Shown here piece after piece: positions 50,977 through 62,258 of a stretch of DNA of 64,000 bases; within the stretch, counting starts at the first letter, position 1, and each line of letters starts with the position of its first letter. The notes beneath the pieces are model-generated. The model was not told the origin of the DNA, made no database searches, and saw only the letters and a program-made list of their open reading frames with translations. The stretch is taken from positions 1 through 64,000 of the forward strand of contig JANFNE010000041.1 in NCBI GenBank assembly GCA_024867545.1, written 5' to 3'. This DNA comes from Phytopythium helicoides (lineage: Eukaryota > Oomycota > Peronosporomycetes > Pythiales > Pythiaceae). The translations under genes were made by a program, and so were the position numbers.

Positions 50977-53900
50977 TCATATCAGGCTCGCATCCGAAAC
51001 TGCGCGGCTTTGATTTTGAATTTGTCGGATTTCACTCTCACTTTCAGAGCTTGAGTGAGTGGATGAACAAGAACATGAGCATGGGCAGGATGAATACAAC
51101 AGGGTAAAGGATAGTTTCCCCACATTAAACTGTTCATGGGAGGCCAAATCATTATTCCGCAAACTTTGAAGCTGGTCACGGAAATTTATGGCAATACCAA
51201 AGCGCAACAGAGCATCGTCTTCCACAAGCGGATCTACTGTAGAAGCGAGCAGCTCTGCAGCTGCAGGGGCATTTATCTTGGAAGCACCTGCAGGATCTGC
51301 CTCGCCAAACACGTCGCGCACAGATTGTTTTAGGGGGCAAGAAACACAATGATACTCGTTGTTTCCCATAAGCCACGTTAACATCTGGGTCATCACGTGC
51401 TTGCGGTCTTCAGGGTGACGAGCTAGCATATTTTGAAATGCCTCACGCCCCAAAACGCACATTTCGACGTAAGTGACAGCCCGCACGTTAGCCGTGCGTG
51501 CGTAGTTCAATAATAGCGCTGCCTCACCGAATGATTGACCCCGAGTCAGCTGAGCTGAGGCTGTAAGTGTTCCAGGCACTAATTGCGCATGACTACGAGT
51601 GATATCAATCATGCAAGACTCTGGTGCAGAATTAGCGTCCGGCACTCTGTAGGTTGGAGCCACTACATCTGAATGGCGCCGTGTGTCAAGGCGGTTACTG
51701 GTCCGAGACTGAGCTGTTGAAGCCAATCCAACGAGGATTCTCGTATCTAGGTTAGTCGAACGTCGCCGTCGTGACCTCAATGGTGCCTGTGCAATGCTCA
51801 AAGCTATCTCTCCCGCGAATTATCTCACACACACCTCGATTAATCATATAGAACTCATCGCTGATCTCTCCTCGCCGCATAATAAAGTCATCTGGCAAGT
51901 AAACACGAACGTTGAGGCTCAGCACGAGCTGTTTCTGAAAGTCAGGTGAGCACACACCCCAGAAAGGAACGTGCATTGCCAGTTCCATGTACTTGAAAAG
52001 CGATACCTTCAAGTGCCAGGTTATGAGTCAAGTCCTTAGAAAACTTGACAATCTCGCCATCGAGTGATTCATATTCTCTCCATAAGTGCTGGTAATATTG
52101 ATGAATTCGCTCTCGTAGTGCAGCGGGTAGCGCCATCTTGTCCATGATGGCAAAAACGACCTCCATTTTACGCTGATAGCCTGTTGAGTTGGCATTAAAG
52201 TTCGATACTAGCATGGTGACATGGCCGTAAATAATGGCGAGCACGACTGAACCCATCAGAACCTGCGAAACTCGAGAAGACATTTTGTGCGAGTGTGTCG
52301 GCGCCGAGGCCCTGCCCTTGAAGCAACTGCATAGCTCCGTAAAAGCATGCGGAGTAGTCTTCAAAGCCTACGTGAGTCGACGGCACTGTTGAGGTTAGCT
52401 GCAGCATTTTCCAGATGCAAGCAAGGTAATGAGCGATGAGAATGATTGCAACAAGCAGCCAGGAAAGTCGCAACAGATGAGAAAACCGTGAGTAGAGAAG
52501 CCATCCCCAAATTGATTTACTTGATCGACTCACGTGCAGCTTTCCCACCCGATTGTATAATTGCAGGATATGTACAACTTGCTGCATTCGGATAGCGCAA
52601 TCATATAATGCGTGCACGAAGTGTGCCCATCTATGTGTTAAGTCGTACTTGTAGTTTGCCGATAAAAGGATAGATGCGATTGGGACGTTTGCGAAGAAGT
52701 GTGGCACGCCCCAGCCACTTAGATACTGCCATGCAATCTCCAATCGGGATGATACTAATGTCCCATGCTTGTTCAGAATACTCGTGTTGAAAGTAAGCAC
52801 GTAATCGAGCAGGAAAAATGCCTCGAGAGTCCGCGTTAGCCATGAATAAGTTGAGTCGCGTAAGTTTAAGAACGCGATCTGGTACGGATAGAAAGTGATG
52901 ACAAAGCTGCACATGACTAGCACCACTGCACTGCGAACTGCAAATGTCCAAGAGTATGGAGACATTGGCGTTGTGAGCCGATGAAAAATGCGCCGGCGGA
53001 CTCGACGTGTACGCCTATTCCACCGCTCAATTTTCCACAAGATGTACTGAAACCAAGACATTTCGGAGCCTGACAACTCATTGCCTTCAAGCCCTCGAAC
53101 CGTCATCATTCCTGTTTCGTAGATTGAGTAGGCAGCATTTGTTTCTCGAACTGTCTGTGGAGCCTGCCGAGGAAAAGTAGGCTCGTCTCGAGATAGAGCG
53201 TATGCAACGCCAATAGTGCTCTGAGTTGAAGCAATGGGAGGTACAGAGGCAACGGCAGTGTCTGTCCTGTTTGCGCTAGGATCTGTTGCCACCGCGCTCT
53301 CAATGGCCACGCTTGGAAGTGGAATTGGCATGACGCGTGCTGTTTTGGGCTGAACCGATACTGACTCCTCCTCACTCGAAATATGTGACATAGAGTGCTG
53401 TAGGCGACGCAATTGAAACCGAGCCATCAATTCTTCATATTGGTCGCCTTGGATCTGCTCGTCCGGATCTTGATCACCAAGTTTGTCACCTGTGTCGTTT
53501 GCTGCTGCTACGGCAAGAACAGCAGCTGTGAAGAAAGAAGCAGGCGTCGTGCCGGACGTGATTGCCATGCGCTTAACTCCAGCACGATTAGCCAGGATTT
53601 TGTCGCGCAGCACGACTGGAGTCTTGGTGCGCAGGTGCTGTACGCCTTCTTCCGTGTCCATGGACCGACGCAGCGATGAACTTGATGCTTCGAGGTTCGT
53701 GCGGGGGCTGATATAATGCGATAACTTGCTCTCATCGTGCGATGACGGAGCAATCGTGTCCTCGCGAGCTGAGTGACGTCGCAGAAGCGCTCTTTGTGGT
53801 CTTAGATTTTGAGCTCGTACAGGCTCGTTCATTGCTGCAGCGAACGCCTGAGCTGTAGCGTCACTCGTGATGAGGCGGTTGTTCAGCGGACGGACAGGTG

Positions 53901-54282
53901 TTGCTGAAGGCTCGACGTCTCCATTTGGCATTGGCGTTAACGACGGTAATTTCAAGTAGCGATCACCCGTCATGGATGCATTGATTGGTGCAAGCACGGG
54001 AGCGCGACTCGGCAGTAAGTCTCCGAGCGTGGCTGCCTCTTGAGCTGTGGGATCTGGTGTCCCAAGCTCGACGGAGGTGAGCGCGTCACTCATGCCAGTC
54101 CCAGATGTCCGATTCTTGTGCACATCGTCGGCCGCCGGGACAATCGTTGTTGACGACGCGCTGCAAATAGCTTCCTGGAAATGCCCTTGCAGAAAAAATA
54201 GACTGCGACGATCCTTTCTCCTTCGAGTACACTTGTGCACATTCTTCGTCATCGACTTTGGAGTTGCTGACTGGGAAGACAT
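50977..54282 (-). pseudogene. EAG/CNG-type channel, paralogue 3, with three frame breaks
   Basis: Reads on the minus strand from ATG 54282 (another in-frame Met at 54093). It has a long disordered N-terminus, six membrane segments, pore LLQGQG, a C-linker (YQRKMEVVFAIMDKM) and CNBHD. Frame breaks: one extra base near 52283 (S6), one near 52006 (before SLFKYMELAMHVPF), one near 51770-51790 (in the insert). Unlike its neighbours the phosphate cassette reads FGEAALL..ARTANVRA, keeping Glu and the Arg-Thr pair used for cyclic-nucleotide phosphate. A further open frame to 50558, overlapping the stop by ATGA, may be the rest of the tail (Ser/Gln-rich). Three independent one-base shifts suggest decay, but see the note on indels across this window. 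Confidence 0.8.
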
Positions 54283-54663
54283 TCCTTGGACCACGAAGCG
54301 TTTCTTGGGCACTGTCAGTAACACCACCAACTACCTTATGCTGGATGAACTCTCCAAATAGCAATCGTGAACCCCACAATGCTCAGGGTGGTTCCAGAGC
54401 ATAGAATCATTGAGTTCTCTTCATGCTCAGACTTGCTCTTGGAAAGCTACCGCTGCCATGGATACAAGGTAACATGGTATTTTGTACTGCGGATGTTTTT
54501 GGGAGCATCCCGATACAAATTGCTCAAGTGAGGCGCAAAATTGTCGGGTCCAACGTCTGCTGGATCCACCGCTGACGATGGACTCAGAAACTTGGGCAGC
54601 AGTGGTAATCGAAAATACAGATCCATTCCAATACATCAGTTATTTTGCTTTGCTTGTCTCTCT
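54283..54663. other. Intergenic between tandem channel genes
   Basis: 380 bp, holding the paralogue 3 promoter and the paralogue 2 transcript end. No gene seen. Confidence 0.5.
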
Positions 54664-57600
54664 TCAATTTGGAGGCAGCAGAGCTCGTGTCGCTAACGCA
54701 TCACTCTCAACCACGGGAGTGAGGTTCTCGGATGAGCTGCGGCTAAGCCGCCGTGGTTGCTGCTGGAACAGCTCGTCCGCGTACTTGGTTGGCGACTCTT
54801 CTGGTGGCTTTGAGTTGTCTAGGAGACCCACGAAGGACCCCATGGCTTTCAGAATGCTGCCCGAGCGCCCCTCATCCGCGTTCACCAGGCTACTCAGTGT
54901 GCGGCTCTGTCTGCGGCGGAATTGTTGCCGCCGAGCCTTGAGTGGATCGGCCGCAGTCTCTGCGCTGTTAGATCCATCCGGAGTGCTGTCACGCTGTTGG
55001 ACGGCAACTACTTGGGATGAATCAACGGTGCCTCCCCTGCGAACCTTGTACGCGCCGTCTTGAACAGCCATACTCTGCTCAACGACCTTCTTTTGGTTGA
55101 AAAGCTCGTCTGCATAGCGAGTTGGAGACTCGGTGGATGCAGGAGTCGCTTGACCCAAACGCACAAGTGTTCCCATACGCTGGAACAGTGGCTTCGCTGA
55201 CACCGCTGTGCTTGGGATGCTGAAAACTGCCGGACTCTCAGCTACGAGGTCGGGGTCATTACTAGAGGACACGATCACGGAATGACTGCGTTGGCGAGTC
55301 ATTTTCCCAGCAGGCTTCGCTTGAAAGCGACCCACGTCTCGTAGCTTGCCTTGATCAACCTGCGGACTCTCGTCAACTTGAGCCATGTCAGCCATAATCT
55401 GGAGCTGCGGTTGCGACTTGCCACGGACCCAACGAGGCTTCTTCGCTGGACGTGGAGGTGGGATTGCTCTGAACGCGCTCTCATCTGTTTGGGTGGAAGT
55501 GGACGTGGTTTCTCGTGCAAAATACTCTGCAAATCGCGCTTGCTCAGCGGCTCGCACCTCCTGCATCTCAACCAACGATTCGTCGAGCTCTCGTAACACT
55601 GCCTGGATGGTCAATTCTCGCTCTTCTATCTCCTTCAGTCGAGCCGTGATCTCCGAGTCGTGGGTAGAGCAACCACCTGATGAATGGATAACCGCTGGGA
55701 GTTGATGATGCGTGCAGTGTTTGTTTGCGCCACAGTGCGAGTTCGTCGATTTCCCCAAATTGCTCGGATGCGGAGAGTGACCATTTGATGCAGGCGAAGT
55801 TGTGTTGGTCTCTGCAGCTTTTGCCTCTCGACGCCGCTTATCCCGAAGTTGCACAAGTCGCTCCCTGGTCATCTCGTTGATTCCATACTTGATCGACGTG
55901 TCTCGCAGATCGGCGTCGATGGCACGATACACCCGCTCAGCAGCTTCGGCAGCAGTGAGCGAGCTCATAACACTCGGGACGAACACTGAACGAACAGTGT
56001 CGAGCAATGGACATGGGAGCTTGTTTTTCTCACAGTTTTCCAGGTAAGACGTAAGCATCCCAAGAAGGACTCGTTTTCGATCCTCCGAGTAGCGAGCGAG
56101 TACGGTCTGAAAGCTCTTGCGGCTGAGTACACACATCTCGACGTTGGTGATTGCGCGGACATTGGCTGAACAGGGGTAATTCATGAGTAATGCGAGATCG
56201 CCGAATGCTTGTCCTCTCATGATGACGGCTTGCTGTCGAAGGGAAGATGCCGAATGTTTCGTGTTGTATGTTGTTGCCTTGACTCGTTCCCATTGCTCTT
56301 GATCAAGGTCAAATGTTGATCGGATGTCACGATCGGTTGTAGTTGTGGAGACATTTGACGATCTCCGTCGTCCATATCGTCGTTGCTTCTCCATCGAGTT
56401 CGCCATGAGCGATCGCCCTGTTATGCGTTCGAAAGTGTTCGGCTCCCCAACAAGTTCACAGTAACCTCGATTCACAATATAAAACTCGTCTCCAACCTCG
56501 CCCTGCCGCATGATGAAGTCGTCCGGCAGGTACACGCGCACTTGAAGACTCAATAGCAGCTGCTTCTGGAAGTCAGGCGTGCAGTCCGTGAAGAAAGGAA
56601 TGTGCATGACGACTTCCATATACTTGAATAGCACCACCTCGAGCTCTAGCGAGTGTGACAGTTCCTTAGTGAATTGCACAATCTCGCCGTCCAGACATTC
56701 ATACTCGTTCCACAGATGTTCGTAGTATAGATGGATGCGCTCACGAAGCAGAGTCGGGAGACGCATCTTGGTCATCACAGCGAAGACGCCCTCCATCTTG
56801 CGCTGATAGTTCGTGATGGTCGCATTGAAGTTGGCAACGAGAATCGCGACGTGACCAAACACGGTGGCGAGCACCAAGGATCCTAGTAGAATCGAGAAGG
56901 ACGCAAAGATGTTTTGTGCCGCCGAGTCGGTAGGGATACCTTGACCCTGGAGAAGTTGGAGTGCAGTATAGAAGCTGTAGGCATATTCTTCCGACCACGA
57001 ACTACTACTGCTCAAGGACGAATCGGCTGTGAGGATCGCCCAGATACAGGCAATGTAGTGCGCAATGACAAGAACCAACAGGATAATCCACACGATCCGC
57101 AACAAATGCGAATATCGCGAGTACAACGCCCACGCCCAGATGGTGTTAGCGGACTCGTTCACACGGAGCTGCCACACGAGTCTCACGAGTCGGACGATGA
57201 TCCAAAGTCGTTCGAGGCGGGAGATATACATGATGTAATCCCACGAGGAGGAAGTGGAGGAGGCTTCGTGGCTCTCGTCAACATGACGCTCGAAGATCGC
57301 ATCCAACGGAAGTGAGGACACCAGATCGATCAGTAGGCGATACTTGATGTAATGGATCATGATCTTTGGTCGAGATGTCACCAACGATCCCGATTTGGTC
57401 ACGTAGGATGTGTTCATCTCCAGCACCGCATCAATACCGAAAAACACTGACAAAGCGATGCTGATCTTCCTACCAAGTACAGTATCGGGGAACGCCAGCT
57501 CGATCGGGAAGTGTAGCAGATAGATGGCGGTAGCCACAAACAGGATCGCATAGCGTAGCTGCGAGAATGTTGAGAAGGGAGACATGGGTGTTTTCATCGA

Positions 57601-58299
57601 TCGGATTGCACGATGTAGAGTATCTCTGGCATGCTCGCTCCAGCTGGGCTGCGCAAAATGAGTCTGGTGGGTATTTTCAGGAGTGTCGATCCCCTGTCCA
57701 GTGATGGCTGAACTTGAAGAGACTCTGTATGCTGCAGCAGTACCAGCTCTCTCCGAGTCGAATTGATTCTTACCGGTGTGTTCTTGCTGGGACGATATGA
57801 AGCTGTGATGCCGAGATGACAAGACGCTGCAATTGAACACTCGGAATGGCGACGTGTTGCTTCTCTCACTCAATCCTCCGATTTCTTTCCTGAAGCTACC
57901 AGTATCCATTGTCAGCTTTGTTCCTTCAGATATATCTATTGTGGCTGAAGATGCGCGCTGTAGCTGGCGAACCTGGAACCGCTCCATCATCTCCTCATAG
58001 CGCGATGATGACTCGATTGAACTTTCTCCTGATTTGGTAGCGTAGAAGTCATGTCCGTCGCCGGCCCCTCTTCGATGCTCATTTCCCAGGATAACGGAGC
58101 CCGTGGAATCCCTAGCACTTGCGCTTCGCACCAGTCGGCTCTTGAATGTTGCCCCTCTCAGCTCCTGGGGGCCTTTGAGCTGAGGGGCACCCTTCTCTAT
58201 TGGCTCGTCGATCGGCTGTAGCTTGAGTATGTTTGCTCCGCTGAGCGTCGGTGAGCGTCGGACTGGCAGCGACGGTCTCCTTGGTCTGTCAATGTCCAT
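54664..58299 (-). CDS. EAG/CNG-type voltage-sensing cation channel, paralogue 2
   Basis: 1211 residues, intact, nearly identical to paralogue 1 (2331-5936) from the first membrane segment through the CNBHD, with divergence in the N-terminus and in short tail segments. Same S4 (RLERLWIIVRLVRLVW), LLQGQG filter, ~90-residue CNBHD insert, FGDLALL..CSANVRA cassette and the ESPTRYAD / ESPTKYAD tail modules. The frame is open upstream to 58428 without an ATG; ATG 58299 (MDIDRP) aligns with METRP of paralogue 1. The strong conservation of the core against diverged ends suggests gene conversion or selection on the channel unit. Divergent from the RINT1-like gene. Confidence 0.92.
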   Translation of the reverse strand: MDIDRPRRPSLPVRRSPTLSGANILKLQPIDEPIEKGAPQLKGPQELRGATFKSRLVRSASARDSTGSVILGNEHRRGAGDGHDFYATKSGESSIESSSRYEEMMERFQVRQLQRASSATIDISEGTKLTMDTGSFRKEIGGLSERSNTSPFRVFNCSVLSSRHHSFISSQQEHTGKNQFDSERAGTAAAYRVSSSSAITGQGIDTPENTHQTHFAQPSWSEHARDTLHRAIRSMKTPMSPFSTFSQLRYAILFVATAIYLLHFPIELAFPDTVLGRKISIALSVFFGIDAVLEMNTSYVTKSGSLVTSRPKIMIHYIKYRLLIDLVSSLPLDAIFERHVDESHEASSTSSSWDYIMYISRLERLWIIVRLVRLVWQLRVNESANTIWAWALYSRYSHLLRIVWIILLVLVIAHYIACIWAILTADSSLSSSSSWSEEYAYSFYTALQLLQGQGIPTDSAAQNIFASFSILLGSLVLATVFGHVAILVANFNATITNYQRKMEGVFAVMTKMRLPTLLRERIHLYYEHLWNEYECLDGEIVQFTKELSHSLELEVVLFKYMEVVMHIPFFTDCTPDFQKQLLLSLQVRVYLPDDFIMRQGEVGDEFYIVNRGYCELVGEPNTFERITGRSLMANSMEKQRRYGRRRSSNVSTTTTDRDIRSTFDLDQEQWERVKATTYNTKHSASSLRQQAVIMRGQAFGDLALLMNYPCSANVRAITNVEMCVLSRKSFQTVLARYSEDRKRVLLGMLTSYLENCEKNKLPCPLLDTVRSVFVPSVMSSLTAAEAAERVYRAIDADLRDTSIKYGINEMTRERLVQLRDKRRREAKAAETNTTSPASNGHSPHPSNLGKSTNSHCGANKHCTHHQLPAVIHSSGGCSTHDSEITARLKEIEERELTIQAVLRELDESLVEMQEVRAAEQARFAEYFARETTSTSTQTDESAFRAIPPPRPAKKPRWVRGKSQPQLQIMADMAQVDESPQVDQGKLRDVGRFQAKPAGKMTRQRSHSVIVSSSNDPDLVAESPAVFSIPSTAVSAKPLFQRMGTLVRLGQATPASTESPTRYADELFNQKKVVEQSMAVQDGAYKVRRGGTVDSSQVVAVQQRDSTPDGSNSAETAADPLKARRQQFRRRQSRTLSSLVNADEGRSGSILKAMGSFVGLLDNSKPPEESPTKYADELFQQQPRRLSRSSSENLTPVVESDALATRALLPPN

Positions 58300-58834
58300 G
58301 ACGATTGAGAAGTTATTTGGACAATAAAGTAACACTGCATCCAACTCGACTTCAGTCTGCAACCGACACCGTTGAGACTCTATTTCAATCGCGACGACGG
58401 CAGGTTTCGCAGACGGAGTCGACCACAACAGAGAGAAAGAAAAGTTTGGAGCCGTATCCGATCACCCCCACTGCCTCAGCAGCAGCAAAAGTGTCGCCCG
58501 AAATAACCAACAAGGCCTCTGGATGAGCTCCCCCCACAAGTCCTTTCCCTCCGTGCGTAAAAATACAGCGTCAACAGTTCGAACGGAGGCACGAACGACC
58601 GCCAGCCAGCCAGCTCGACGACCAGACCCGCGCCCCGCTCAACCTGCCGACCTGCGAGCTTCGAGCCAACATTGCCACCCATCAAGCGCATTGCCCACTT
58701 CAACTTGAACCGGGTTATACATTTTTCAAAAAACCAAAAAATAAAAAAAAAAAAGGTAACCCTCCCTCGTTGGGTACCCACTTTTGGTATTAAATTTTTT
58801 TTTGCTGTCGTGGCGATCCGACACCAAGGCGAAA
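58300..58834. promoter_or_regulatory. Intergenic between divergent channel and tethering-protein genes
   Basis: 535 bp containing both promoters. A/T runs (long A run at 58741-58754, T run at 58795-58803) lie just upstream of the RINT1-like ATG. No specific factor site assigned. Confidence 0.4.
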
Positions 58835-61800
58835 ATGGCGGCGCTGCTGTCGTCGCTGCGCGCGGCGCTCCCAGGGTCCCCCGAGGTCTCCGCAGACGCT
58901 TCCAAGCGTCCTCTCGAGTGGCATCAAGTGTCCTCCGGCGTCCTCCAGCTGCGCGAGGCCGCCGCGCGAGAACTCGCGGCGCTAGAGGCGCGCGCGGCGG
59001 CCGTCGACGCGCAGCTGGCGGCGCAACTGGCGGCGTTCGCGGGCGCCGCGGAGCTCTCGGAGGTCGAAGCGCAGGTCCAGCGGGTCGAGCGGGAGCTGCG
59101 GGGCGCGCTGCCCAGGTTTCAGGCCGCCGAGAGCCACGTGGAGCGCGTGGCGACGCGCGTGCGGCCGCAGACGGAGCGCCTCGCGGGCCTCGAGGCGCGC
59201 GCCGCGTTCTTCTCGGCCGCACTCGAGGTGGAGAAGCGAGGGCAGGCCGCGAGGCAGCGAGCGGTCGAGGCGACGCCCGAGGCGCTCGAGAGCTTCACGA
59301 CCTTCTCGGCGTTCGTGCACGCGCTGCCGGAAGAGTACGCGGCCATCAAGCAGCAGGCCACGAGGAGGCTCGACCTCCTGGCGGTGGACCTGAGACGCTT
59401 CGGACTTGCCAAGCTGCAGCGCGCGCTCGACGACATCGACTGGCCGACGCCCGCTGTGGAGGATGGAGAGGACGAAGAGAAACAGCAGGTGGGTCTACTT
59501 GGTGAACGTGCCGGAAGCTGCCCTGACCATCGGATCTGCTTGCTTTAGGCGGACGACAAGCTGCAAAGTGTTGCAGAAGCGTTCTCGTACCTCGTCACGC
59601 TACAGCTAAGTCAGCAGGGTGGATCGCTCGCTCCAAAGTCGCCTACCAAGGAGGATGGGACTACACGATCGCTTCGTGACGACTCGCTGTGGGCTATGGA
59701 CTGTGTAATGGACGCTGTGTTGGTGCGCTTCCGCTACCACTTTGACAGAGAAGATAGCGCAACGAATCGTCTCGCCAAGCCTGAATGGATGTTCTTGCAT
59801 ATTCTCGAGCAAGTGCGAACTCACGTGCGGTTCGCAAACAAAGTTCTTACCCCAGAGCTGCGGAAGCATCGCGAGGCGCTTCACTGCTACGACGCGCGTA
59901 TTTTAATGCTCCGGAGCTTAATCGCTGCTGCCCAGCGGCAGTTGTCGAAGAGCCTGCCGACGCTAGTTGGGCATCCGCCACTTCTGTGCCACACGATCGA
60001 TGAAGTCCTGATTTTTGAGAGCACTTTGGACGACGAGTTTGATTACGGCGCGTACTCAGACAGCACAGAAGACCGGTGGCGATACCCGAGATGCGTCGAT
60101 GCGCTCACAGCAGATCCAAATGTACTATTTGCGTGGACTAAGGCCGATGTTGAGTACTCGCTGCAGCTCCTGACAAGTCGAGCAGCAAATGACAGTGACC
60201 GTTCGTCTTTTTCACCTGACAAGCACTCTGATATTCCTAAGGTGTGGCAGCTTCCAGCTCATATTGAGGTGGACCGTACTAGTGATCAGGATACCCAAGC
60301 GCTTGTACTTGTTCCGCCGATCGCGTTAGACGTGACATTGCTGTTGGACTTTTTATCGCAGCGCTTCAACTACATGGGCAATGACGAGCATCGCTATCTT
60401 TACGTCGTCCACGTGTTCCACGGCCTTCTAAAGCAGTTTTCGGATAGTGGAAAAGCTCGCGGGGAGGTCGCTGTTGCAAACATTGCGAAAGCTCTCCGAG
60501 CGTCTGCACCTGCTGGACTTGAACAAGCATGGCGCGAACTCTTCGCTGTCGTGAACGCACTGCAACATATCAAAGCAACACTAGCGACATGGGAACAGAC
60601 GAGTATCTTCCTTGAGCTCTCCAACAAGCTGGCGCGATCGGAAACTTCTCGTTTTCACGTTCTCAAGTTGCATGCAGCATATTCTCAAACACGGGAGCGC
60701 CTTACAACTGCAGCCAAAGCGGCTTCAGAAGTTGTTCTTTCAAGTGAAGAAGCTACCGCAGTTCGTCAAGCACTCACAGGACCGGGATCTATGATTGGCC
60801 CGACTGCTGCATTCTCAGCTGCATATGCTGTCGGCTCGAAAACGATGAAAAACCTCTTTGGCACAAGCACTGGAGGTCAAAGCAGCCAGGTATCAGCAAC
60901 TTACAATAACGATTCTGCTGTACCCGGTACGCCGGGAGATAGTCCTCGCGGGGCTAGTGGTCTACGAGAGGCAACCGGAAAGACCTCGACTGCGGGAATC
61001 CCAGACGGACAGGCTCAGCAAGAGGGAGGGGACGATGCTGAGGCAATGTTACTTTTCTCGCACTCCATGTTTGAGCGGCAAATTGAGGAGCTCAAGTCAA
61101 TTATCTCAACGCTGATGAAAAGCGCGACAGATGCACTTTCCTCGGGGCTGTTCGCGCGCGAAATGCAGGCATATCAATCCAGGTAATCTTTTTGTCCCAT
61201 GCTTTGCCGGGAATGGATGTTGCTGACGGCTCTTGGTTTTGTAAAAGCTCCCTTTGGGGATTGACAGAAATCGGTGAAGTCATTTCACTGAGTGTGTCGA
61301 GCGAGATTGCCCAGAGCTTTACTCTTACGCGAGACATTATTGCTCTTGCAAATCGCTGCCTTCTGCCCGACTGCGTGCCGCTTTTGTGGAAGCCTTTGGC
61401 GACAGCTCTTGACACTCAACTCTTCGGTGCTTTTGTTGGTGCGCAGCCCCCATTAAGCCTTCTCCCGAGCGAGGGAATCAACCATGCTGCTGTTATTCAG
61501 CAGCTTGGAGCAGACCTCGACGCGCTGATGCAGATTTTTTCTAGTTGCGGCTCTCACCGAACCACGCGCTCGTACTTACGCAAGACTTCCGATTTGTCAC
61601 AGCTTCTGGCATTACCACCGTCAAAGCTCGGGGAATTAAAGCGCGCGTTTGATGAGCACGATAGCGGAGACAGTCGCGACGAAGATGAAAGCGACGACTA
61701 TGACGCAGCCCTGCGGCTGACATCCAAGCTCAATATGAATGCGGGAGCATCGACAGATGCGATGGAGCAGCTCACTACAATGCTGGAGGCGTGCGGTGTG

Positions 61801-61848
61801 CTGACACTGACGCCATCGCAGGTTCTCGCTTTGCTGGAGCGCAGCTAG
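58835..61848 (+). CDS. RINT1/TIP20-family vesicle-tethering protein
   Basis: Three exons, 58835-59488, 59549-61182 and 61248-61848, with introns of 60 and 65 bp (GTGGGT..TTTAG and GTAATC..AAAAG), giving 962 residues. The N-terminal ~200 residues are Ala/Glu/Arg-rich coiled coil. The rest matches the RINT1_TIP1 domain: EWMFLHILEQVRTHVRFA, DEVLIFESTLDDEFDY, and the C-terminal helices with EQLTTMLEACGVLTLTPSQVLALLERS. In yeast and animals this protein is the Tip20/RINT1 subunit of the Dsl1/NRZ complex, which tethers Golgi-derived COPI vesicles at the ER. Exon joins are in frame at both introns. The 60-65-bp introns match the methyltransferase and ferlin introns in size. Confidence 0.9.
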
Positions 61849-62258
61849 CTATCGTCAAGGGAAACAATTTACGCTGGAGGCCATCATCAGCGTTGTTTTT
61901 TGTCCGTTCATAGCTGGTTTTCTTAGAGTATCGAGGTTGCTTTGCAAAGGGCCGACTTGCTATAGCTTTATTTCTGCTTGCTTGGCGTCGCTGTTTAGTT
62001 GTGCTAACGTGAAGAGCCCAAAGAGTCATCGATTGTTTACCCATAGCACGTATCAGTTTGGCAAAAGCATTGGTATTGCACCTTTGCTGTGATCACCAGA
62101 TCTCCACCATGAAGTGATCCTGATTTGGTACGATGAAGTGATCCTACAGTGCGAATGAAAATACCACACGAGCACGCACATACGGACATTGCGAGATTTC
62201 GAAGGATGCAACACAAAGGCACAGTGCCATAGAATACATATTGTTGTCGCGTGCGCTT
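61849..62258. other. Convergent intergenic region
   Basis: 410 bp between the stop codons of the RINT1-like and bZIP genes. GATGAAGTGATCCT is repeated with one base difference within 62107-62145. No gene seen. Confidence 0.5.
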
